DNA from: Hyphomicrobiales bacterium
GTDB taxonomy: Bacteria; Pseudomonadota; Alphaproteobacteria; Rhizobiales; Rhizobiaceae
DNA: 64,000 nt
Direction: 5' to 3'
Assembly (NCBI GenBank): GCA_900466605.1
Contig: UBMU01000003.1
Location: forward strand, 124,001 to 188,000
This document shows positions 58,202-64,000 of the stretch, piece after piece (positions within the stretch are counted from its first letter, which is position 1; each line of letters opens with the position of its first letter). Under the pieces are notes generated by a model. That model saw nothing but the letters and a program-made list of their open reading frames with translations. It ran no database searches and was not told the origin of the DNA. A program made the position numbers and the translations under genes.

Positions 58202-59149
58202 TCAGAACTGGTACCGGCGCATGCGCCGCTGGATGGCGAAAAGGTAGAAGGACACGCCGGCGAGGATGATCAGGAACATCACCGTCGCGATTGTCGCCCC
58301 CATCGAGCGGTCACCGAGCTGCAGCTGGAAACCGAAGAAGGTGCGGTAGAGCAGCGTACCCAGAATATCGGTCGACATATCGGGCCCGGCAAGCGCACCC
58401 TGTACGGTATAAATCAGGTCGAAGGCATTGAAGTTGCCGACGAATGTCAGAATCGAGATGATACCGATCGCAGGCAGGATGAGCGGCAGCTTGATCTTCC
58501 AGAACTGCGCCCAGCCGGTGATACCGTCGCATTCGGCGGCCTCGATCACCTCTTCCGGAATGCTGAGCAGAGCGGCGTAGATCAGCATCATCGGAATGCC
58601 GATGTACTGCCAGTTGGATATCAGCGATACGGCAATCAGCGCCGGTCCGGACTGTCCAAGCCATGGAGCGAACAGTCCCTTCATGCCAACGAGGCTCATC
58701 AGCCACGGCGCAACGCCCCAGATCGGTGACAGGATCAGTTTCCAGATGAAGCCGACGATCACGAAGGAAAGCAGAGTCGGCAGGAACATCGCCGTACGGT
58801 AGAACGCCACAAAGCGAAGCCGCGGCGTCGACAGCAGCGCCGCCAGCGCGACGCCGATCGGGTTCTGCACGCACATGTGAATGAGGAAGAAGATGAAGTT
58901 GTTGACCAGCGCGTTCCAGAAGTCATGCGCCCAGCGCGCATCGCCAAACAGCACCTCGTAGTTCGCGAGGCCGACGAAGGCAGGCGCGCCATCGACCGTG
59001 TTGTAGAACGAAAGCCTGAGCGTTTCGATCAGCGGCAGGACCATGATCGCCGAGTAGACGACGAATGCCGGGAAAAGAAAGACGCCAATGTGCCAGCGCA
59101 CGGGGCGCTTGATGGGGACGACATCGACAGCGGATTCGGCTTCGCTCAT
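58202..59149 (-). CDS. Sugar ABC transporter permease (MalF-like)
   Basis: The 315-residue protein has six predicted spans and an EAA loop (IPEEVIEAAECDGITGWAQFWKIKLP near residue 207), as in CUT1 sugar permeases. I place the start at 59149; a longer in-frame start at 59200 is less likely. A hairpin-rich 186 bp gap separates it from the binding-protein gene. Confidence 0.9.
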   Translation of the reverse strand: MSEAESAVDVVPIKRPVRWHIGVFLFPAFVVYSAIMVLPLIETLRLSFYNTVDGAPAFVGLANYEVLFGDARWAHDFWNALVNNFIFFLIHMCVQNPIGVALAALLSTPRLRFVAFYRTAMFLPTLLSFVIVGFIWKLILSPIWGVAPWLMSLVGMKGLFAPWLGQSGPALIAVSLISNWQYIGIPMMLIYAALLSIPEEVIEAAECDGITGWAQFWKIKLPLILPAIGIISILTFVGNFNAFDLIYTVQGALAGPDMSTDILGTLLYRTFFGFQLQLGDRSMGATIATVMFLIILAGVSFYLFAIQRRMRRYQF

Positions 59150-59224
59150 GGCTTTTGCCTGTTCTTCTTGGCTGCACCTGCGGCACAGCGCGTCTGACAC
59201 AGCGGGCAGAACGCCCTTCCCTCT

Positions 59225-59330
59225 AATCGTCTCCCCGTCGCTTCGGGCTTCGAAGACGGCGGGGAGAGGAAAAGCGGATACGAAATTGGCTTGGAGCCTA
59301 AGTGAGGGACGGCTGACACCGCCCCTCAGC
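59225..59330 (-). promoter_or_regulatory. Intercistronic hairpins between binding protein and permeases
   Basis: Two imperfect inverted repeats lie just downstream of the binding-protein stop: TGAGGGACGG...CCGCCCCTCA (59303-59328) and TCTCCCCG...CGGGGAGA (59230-59267) with an inner CTTCG/CGAAG. Such structures commonly protect the binding-protein mRNA and lower permease expression. Confidence 0.6.
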
Positions 59331-59335
59331 TTTCG

Positions 59336-60595
59336 TTACTTGCCTGGCTTGTACCAGCTGTCGAGGCCCTTCTGGAGCTTCTCTGCAGCCGCCTGCGGCG
59401 TATCGGTGCCGTTGATGACGTTCGCCGATTCAATCCAGGTCTCGTTTTCGATGTTCGGCGTGCCGCGCCCCAGGATCTGATAGGTCGAGCGGATTGTCGA
59501 CTTGTACGGGCCGCGCCAGGAAACGAATTCCTGAGCCAGCGGATCGCTCATCTTCACCGGGTTGGAGTTCAGGCTGAAGAAGCCCGGCAGCGAGTTCGCG
59601 TAGATGTCGGCGAATTCGCTGGAAGCGACCCACGAGAGGAACTTCTTGGCTTCCTCGGCATGTGCACTCTTGGCGTTCAGCGCAACGCCGATATCCGGAT
59701 GGTCAGAGATGTAGCCCTGGTCGCCAGCCTTCGGAACTGGCGGCGGGAAGGCACCCATCTTGAACTGCGCCTGGCTGTTGAACAGCGCGATTTCCCAAGA
59801 ACCGGCCGGGTAGATGGCCGCACGACCAAGCGTGAAGAGGTTCTGGCTATCCGAATAGGTCTGAGCTTCGAAGCCGTCGCCGAGGTACGGCTTCCACTTG
59901 GCAAGCTCTTCATACGGCTTGACCCAGTCGGCATCCGTCAGCTTCTGCTTGCCCTCGATCAGCGCCAGACGACCATCTTCGCCCTTCCAGTAGTTCGGGC
60001 CGATGTTCTGGTAGCCCATGGTTGCGGCTTCCCAGAGGTCCTTCGTGCCCATGGCGAGCGGGATATAGGTGCCGTCCGCCTTGATCTTCTCCAGAGCTGC
60101 GAAGAACTCGTCTTCCGTCTTCGGAACCGAGATGCCGAGCTTGTCGAAGGCGTCCTTGTTGTAGATGAAGCCGTGGATGACCGAAGCCATCGGCACGCAG
60201 AAGGTGGACTTGCCGTCGTCGGTCGACCAGGCAGCCTTTGCAACCGGCGTGAAGTTCTCGATGCCGGCCAGGCTGGTGAGATCGGCGAGCTGCTGCTTCT
60301 TGAAGAGTTCAAGTGACGTATCGAACGGACGGCAGGTGATGATGTCGCCTGCGGAGCCGGCATCGAGCTTGGCGTTCAGCGAAGCGTTGTATTCGGTCGG
60401 TGCGGTCGGCGAGAAGATGATCTTGATGCCGGGGTTCTTGGCTTCGAACGCCGGGATGATCTTTTCCTGCCAGATCTGCAGGTCGTCGTTGCGCCAGCTC
60501 TCGACCGTCAGCGTGACGTCGGCGGCGTGAGCAAAGCCGACAGATGTCAGCAGGCTCGAGGCCAGCAGGAAGCCTTTCAGTGCAGTATGTTTCAT
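59336..60595 (-). CDS. Sugar ABC transporter substrate-binding protein
   Basis: The 419-residue protein has a signal peptide (cleavage near AHA-ADV, residue 24) and a two-lobe CUT1 binding-protein fold, with TLTVESWRNDDLQIWQEKIIPAFEAKNPG near the start and an AGSWEIALFN region near 270. CAGGAGAG precedes the ATG at 60595. By context with a BadF-type kinase and a GntR regulator it probably binds an amino sugar or other hexose; the similar rhizobial operon for N-acetylglucosamine uptake (NgcEFG-type) is the model. Confidence 0.88.
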   Translation of the reverse strand: MKHTALKGFLLASSLLTSVGFAHAADVTLTVESWRNDDLQIWQEKIIPAFEAKNPGIKIIFSPTAPTEYNASLNAKLDAGSAGDIITCRPFDTSLELFKKQQLADLTSLAGIENFTPVAKAAWSTDDGKSTFCVPMASVIHGFIYNKDAFDKLGISVPKTEDEFFAALEKIKADGTYIPLAMGTKDLWEAATMGYQNIGPNYWKGEDGRLALIEGKQKLTDADWVKPYEELAKWKPYLGDGFEAQTYSDSQNLFTLGRAAIYPAGSWEIALFNSQAQFKMGAFPPPVPKAGDQGYISDHPDIGVALNAKSAHAEEAKKFLSWVASSEFADIYANSLPGFFSLNSNPVKMSDPLAQEFVSWRGPYKSTIRSTYQILGRGTPNIENETWIESANVINGTDTPQAAAEKLQKGLDSWYKPGK

Positions 60596-61101
60596 TTCCC
60601 TCTCCTGTTTTGAGCGCCATGAGGCGCCGTTCTTGACCTGAAACGAGCTGCTGCATGCACGAAGTGACACGCAACGCCCTCTTGAGGGCCGTCAACAATT
60701 GCCGGCCCGAAAGCTCAATAGGCGCGACAGGGCAAACACCCGTCGACCAGACAGCGTACCCGAACAAGAAACCGATCCGGCACAACCACGAAAGGGAAAA
60801 CCGATGCCAAGAAACGGCTTGAGGACGACAGAGCCGTCCCGGCCGAATCCGCATTTCATCGAGTGGCCCGGCTTATCTTTGTCCTGCCGGTTCGTTGCTG
60901 CTCGATGCGCTGTTCCCTTTGATGGAATTAAGTCCAAAAACATACCAATTGTCCAGCCAATTTTAACCTCTGGATGACAGAAAAACAAAATAAAAAAATT
61001 TATCCATTAAAATCAAATAGATAAAAAGATGAACATTTGTCGCTCTTTTGGCTTGGTAAATGGTATTTTTTTGGTATTGTATTAAAAACAAGGGGAATTG
61101 A
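60596..61101. promoter_or_regulatory. Divergent promoter region between sugar importer and kinase/regulator genes
   Basis: About 505 bp without a credible gene; open frames there have no family resemblance. The right half is AT-rich. TGGTAW half-sites lie at 61054 (TGGTAA), 61061 and 61072 (TGGTAT), and the inverse ATACCA at 60942-60947, resembling the TGGTnTAnACCA operators of GntR/HutC-type proteins. The adjacent GntR regulator is the likely binder. Confidence 0.55.
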
Positions 61102-62004
61102 GTGGCTTTTGGTGGTTCAATGACAGAACTTGCGATCGGCATTGACGGCGGCGGCTCCAGCTGCCGCGCCGCAGTCACGGATGCGACAGGGCGCATCCTG
61201 GGCCGCGGGACAGCCGGCCCTTCGAATATCCTGTCGGACATCGACAATTCGCTGATCAACATCGTGGCATCCGCCAGAGACGCATTGAATAATGCCGGCC
61301 TTCCGCTTGAAACCGTGTCCAGAGTTGCCGCCGTCGTTGGGGTTGCCGGCGCGAATGTGGGCGATAATGCCGAACGCATTGAACGCGCCCTACCCTTTGC
61401 CAGACGCCGCGTTGTCACCGATGCGACGACAGCACTCCAGGGAGCGCTGGGCGATTCCGATGGTGTGATCGGCGCGCTTGGGACCGGCTCCGTCTACAAC
61501 GCGCGCCGCGACGGAAGGCTCTACGGCATCGGCGGTTGGGGATTCGTCGTCGGCGACCAGGCAAGTGGCGCCCGCCTCGGGCGCGACCTACTGGAACAGT
61601 CTCTACTGGCCCATGACGGGGTACGCCCGTCGTCTCCTGCTATCCAGACCGTGATGGCCGAGTATGGCAGTGATCCCGAGCGCGTAGTGGAGTTTGCCCA
61701 TGTCTCCCGCCCCAATGACTTCGCCCGCTATGCACCCATCGTTTTCGAGGCCGCTGCAAAAGGCGATCCGGTTGCGACCGCAATCGTGCAGAGCGCCGTA
61801 TCGTCAATCGGAGAAAGCCTTGACGCGCTGCTGTGGCCGGAGTGCGAGGCCATCTGCCTGCTCGGCGGCTTGGCGCGGGCTTATCGTCCATGGCTCGCAG
61901 AACGCCACACCGCCCTGCTCCGCGACCCGAAAGGTGACGTCCTGCAAGGTGCCATCGAACTTGCGGTAAAGTTTCTGCGGGAAGAAGGAAGAGGCGCGGT
62001 ATGA
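61102..62004 (+). CDS. BadF/BadG/BcrA-family kinase (N-acetylglucosamine kinase-like)
   Basis: The 300-residue protein has the ASKHA-fold start (ELAIGIDGGGSSCRAAVTD) and ALGTGSVYNARRDGRLYGIGGWG near residue 130, as in bacterial N-acetylglucosamine or glucosamine kinases of the BadF type. It would phosphorylate the imported sugar in the cytoplasm. The start is uncertain: GTG at 61102 has AAGGGG at ideal distance, while the ATG at 61120 gives MTELAIGIDG. Its stop overlaps the GntR start. Confidence 0.85.
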   Translation: MAFGGSMTELAIGIDGGGSSCRAAVTDATGRILGRGTAGPSNILSDIDNSLINIVASARDALNNAGLPLETVSRVAAVVGVAGANVGDNAERIERALPFARRRVVTDATTALQGALGDSDGVIGALGTGSVYNARRDGRLYGIGGWGFVVGDQASGARLGRDLLEQSLLAHDGVRPSSPAIQTVMAEYGSDPERVVEFAHVSRPNDFARYAPIVFEAAAKGDPVATAIVQSAVSSIGESLDALLWPECEAICLLGGLARAYRPWLAERHTALLRDPKGDVLQGAIELAVKFLREEGRGAV

Positions 62005-62765
62005 CCGACGATTTTGCAAGCCTCCTTTCCCCCGAGCGCCTTCAAGCCGGCGGCACCGGCCCGCTCTACGTCAAACTGCGACGCACGTTGGAAGATGCCA
62101 TCCGCGCGGGCACGCTCGGCCATGGCGATGCCTTGCCGCCCGAGCGCGATATCGCCGAATTTGCGACAGTCAGCCGCGTCACCGTTCGCAAGGCCATCGA
62201 CGAACTTGTTGCAGATGGTCTGCTTGTCCGTCGTCATGGCTCTGGGACCTTCGTGACAAGGCCCGTATCGAAGGTCGAGCAGCGCCTCTCGCAGCTAACC
62301 TCCTTTACCGAGGATATGGCTCGGCGTGGAATGACCTCTCGCTCCGAATGGTTGCACAAGGGCATCCATACGCCCTCACCGGATGAAATGATGATCCTCG
62401 GACTCGCGACCGATGTCAGGGTCTCCCGTCTCAGCCGTCTGCGCATCGCCGACGACCAGCCGCTAGCGATCGAAAACGCCAGCGTCTCCGGCGAATTCCT
62501 GCCCGATCCTTTCGTTGTCACGACATCGCTCTATGCAGAACTGGAACGTCGCCAGGTCCGCCCGGTCCGCGCCGTTCAGAGGATTTCGGCGACCAACATG
62601 AAAGAGGCCGACGCCCACCTGCTCGGCGTCCCCGTGGGCGCCGCGGGACTATCGATCGAGCGCATCTCCTATTTGGGCTCGGGACGTGCGGTCGAGTTTA
62701 CCCGTTCGCTCTACCGCGGCGATGCTTATGACTTCGTTGCCGAGCTCACAATCAGCGTACCGTGA
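62001..62765 (+). CDS. GntR-family regulator, HutC/UTRA subfamily
   Basis: The 254-residue protein has an N-terminal winged-helix domain (PPERDIAEFATVSRVTVRKAIDELV, around residues 35-59) and a C-terminal UTRA ligand domain (residues about 95-245). In N-acetylglucosamine systems such regulators bind phosphorylated amino sugars. The start overlaps the kinase stop. It probably controls both its own operon and the divergent importer through the TGGTAT sites upstream. Confidence 0.9.
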   Translation: MTDDFASLLSPERLQAGGTGPLYVKLRRTLEDAIRAGTLGHGDALPPERDIAEFATVSRVTVRKAIDELVADGLLVRRHGSGTFVTRPVSKVEQRLSQLTSFTEDMARRGMTSRSEWLHKGIHTPSPDEMMILGLATDVRVSRLSRLRIADDQPLAIENASVSGEFLPDPFVVTTSLYAELERRQVRPVRAVQRISATNMKEADAHLLGVPVGAAGLSIERISYLGSGRAVEFTRSLYRGDAYDFVAELTISVP

Positions 62766-62814
62766 TGCCTGGTCGCATTGAATGGACGGTGATAGGCGTC
62801 TATTGAATACACAC

Positions 62815-63684
62815 ATGACATCCAGCATCACGATCATCGACACCATCTCGGATCCCGGAAATCCTGCGAAGCCGAACGACGACGACTTCGGGCACAACGA
62901 GGCTTGCGCCTTCGTCATAGACGGTGCGACGGGCCTGGGTGATCGGCAGTACATGGATATAACAGGCAGCGACGCCGCCTGGATCGCCGCGCGATTTGCG
63001 CGGGGCTTTCAACAGCAGATCACGTGTGACGGTAATGTCTCCGACGTTGCACGCACCATTTCTCTCGAAGCCCGGGAAACCTTTCTCGGACTCAATGCAG
63101 ATGTGCCGCGCTACGCCTGGCCCCTCTCGGCCTTCGCCATGGTGCATGCAACACGCCGCGGATTTTCGTTTCGCGGCCTGGGTGACTCCTGCCTCTTCCT
63201 GCTGCGCGATGACGGGACGGCTTCGCTGCACATACCGATCCCCGGTGCCTATGAGCACGAGCAGGTCCAGGCACAACGTCACATTGCCCGCACCGGCGGC
63301 ATCACCAAGGGCGGCGGCACGCTGGGCAATCCGGAAACACTTGCTGGCCTTCGCCGGCATCGCGAAAGCCAGAATACGCCCGACAGCGGTGTCTGGACGC
63401 TTGGCCTCGTACCCGAGGCAGCCGACCATCTCGTCTCCGAAGACCTTGAGATCAAGGGAAAGGCCCACGCCATCGTCTGCAGCGACGGCTTCTCGGACCT
63501 CGTCGTCCTCTATGCGGCATACACGTCTGCCAGCCTGGTGCGGACAGCACTCGACAAGGGGCTAGCGCCAATGGTGGAGGAACTGAGACGCTTTGAACGA
63601 GAAGTCGATCCTGAAGGACTTCGCTATCCACGCTACAAGCAGAGCGACGATACGACCGCACTATTGATCGAACTGACGGCCTGA
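62815..63684 (+). CDS. PP2C-type (PPM) metal-dependent phosphatase-like protein
   Basis: The 289-residue protein has PP2C metal-binding markers: FVIDGATG (D36) near the start, a CSDGFSDL motif near 222 and SDDTTALLIEL at the C-terminus. So it may be an active Ser/Thr phosphatase or a small-molecule phosphatase. The start is weak: no good Shine-Dalgarno before ATG 62815, and ATG 62782 is in frame. It follows the GntR gene by 49 bp on the same strand, possibly in one transcript. Confidence 0.75.
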   Translation: MTSSITIIDTISDPGNPAKPNDDDFGHNEACAFVIDGATGLGDRQYMDITGSDAAWIAARFARGFQQQITCDGNVSDVARTISLEARETFLGLNADVPRYAWPLSAFAMVHATRRGFSFRGLGDSCLFLLRDDGTASLHIPIPGAYEHEQVQAQRHIARTGGITKGGGTLGNPETLAGLRRHRESQNTPDSGVWTLGLVPEAADHLVSEDLEIKGKAHAIVCSDGFSDLVVLYAAYTSASLVRTALDKGLAPMVEELRRFEREVDPEGLRYPRYKQSDDTTALLIELTA

Positions 63685-63700
63685 GCGCGAAGCCATTTTC

Positions 63701-63758
63701 GATTCAGGATCAGCGCGTTGGCCGCCACACCTGAATCATTTTATCGACATCCTGAATC
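63701..63758. repeat. Three copies of CCTGAATC (two direct 21 bp apart, one inverted)
   Basis: CCTGAATC occurs at 63730-63737 and 63751-63758, exactly 21 bp apart, and the inverted copy GATTCAGG at 63701-63708. GATTCAGGAT (63701-63710) and ATCCTGAATC (63749-63758) form a perfect 10 bp inverted repeat. It lies in the convergent gap between the phosphatase gene and metH. It could be a weak terminator or a protein-binding site. Confidence 0.5.
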
Positions 63759-63779
63759 AAGACTTGAAGACGCAACCAC

Positions 63780-64000
63780 TTAGGCCGCGTCGTCAATCTC
63801 TTCATCGCGCTTGCGCGGCACATAGTTGAGAACCGGGCCGAGCCAACGCTCGACGTCAGCAACATCCATGCCCTTGCGAACGGCATAGTCCTCGACCTGA
63901 TCCCGCTCCACCTTGGCGACGCCGAAGTAATAGGATTCGGGATGACCGATGTAGATGCCGGAAACGGAAGAGCCTGGCCACATCGCATAGCTCTCGGTAA
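63780..64000 (-). CDS. metH: Methionine synthase MetH, C-terminal fragment of activation domain (cut by window edge)
   Basis: The last 73 codons of a minus-strand gene read [26 protein letters not shown]...ERDQVEDYA, which is the SAM-binding activation domain end of cobalamin-dependent MetH. MetH makes methionine from homocysteine and 5-methyl-THF supplied by MetF (gene at 27666-28565 here). The start and the other three domains lie beyond 64000. Confidence 0.93.
   Translation of the reverse strand, partial: TESYAMWPGSSVSGIYIGHPESYYFGVAKVERDQVEDYAVRKGMDVADVERWLGPVLNYVPRKRDEEIDDAA

Noticed and set aside
60692-60988. 98-codon minus-strand frame in the promoter region of the sugar-binding protein
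   Set aside because: No ribosome site, no domain, and unusual amino-acid composition; an equally long frame exists on the other strand, so it is a chance frame.

Overview
The window is a 64 kb chromosomal segment of an alphaproteobacterium, most likely in the Rhizobiaceae (Rhizobium/Agrobacterium/Ensifer group). Four things point there: the mraZ-to-murB division and cell-wall cluster followed by a class A RNase P RNA, a btaA-btaB betaine-lipid pair, a PPi-dependent phosphofructokinase, and an ArsR-methyltransferase fusion gene leading into metF. Base composition and codon use look even throughout. I see no insertion sequence, prophage, CRISPR array, tRNA or rRNA.

Layout. 1-13.5 kb (minus strand): nearly complete dcw cluster, mraZ-rsmH-ftsL-ftsI-murE-murF-mraY-murD-ftsW-murG-murC-murB (murB runs off the left edge), with a promoter interleaved with four TGGG boxes spaced exactly 10 bp. 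13.5-18.2 kb: a small zinc-ribbon protein, rnpB, an FAD oxidoreductase, a lytic transglycosylase, and a DnaJ/TerB protein overlapping an amidase gene. 18.5-27.2 kb: pfp, a LysE exporter, a lipoprotein transglycosylase, a beta-lactamase-fold serine hydrolase, btaAB with a possible Pho box, a GH25 lysozyme-like lipoprotein and an MltB-type transglycosylase. 27.2-32.4 kb: a nested inverted repeat, a 25-residue membrane peptide gene, the ArsR-methyltransferase/metF operon, ettA and an RNase T2. 32.5-37.3 kb: a four-gene operon of unknown purpose (hydrolase, DMT transporter, class III CoA-transferase, TPP enzyme). 37.3-41.4 kb: RidA, a DUF442-type phosphatase-like protein, a DUF4432 protein, an L,D-transpeptidase and an orphan ParA.

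41.6-48.2 kb (minus strand): N-formylglutamate amidohydrolase-like protein, APC permease, glutamine-synthetase-like ligase lacking the ammonia-site Glu, aldehyde dehydrogenase and iron-type alcohol dehydrogenase. I read this as a possible gamma-glutamyl-protected route for degrading an amine or amino alcohol; it is the most interesting system in the window. A divergent RpiR regulator sits between it and a plus-strand ABC importer, an MFS transporter and a NIPSNAP protein (48.4-55.2 kb). 55.2-62.8 kb: a sugar ABC importer with an oxidoreductase (minus) divergent from a BadF-type kinase and a GntR/HutC regulator (plus), probably for an amino sugar. The right edge has a PP2C-type phosphatase and, convergent with it, the C-terminal end of metH.

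Two threads tie the window together. Peptidoglycan synthesis genes lie close to six wall-cutting or cross-linking enzymes, and there are several small solute uptake/catabolism units, as expected of a soil or plant-associated bacterium. All assignments rest on reading motifs, domains and context; no database search was run.
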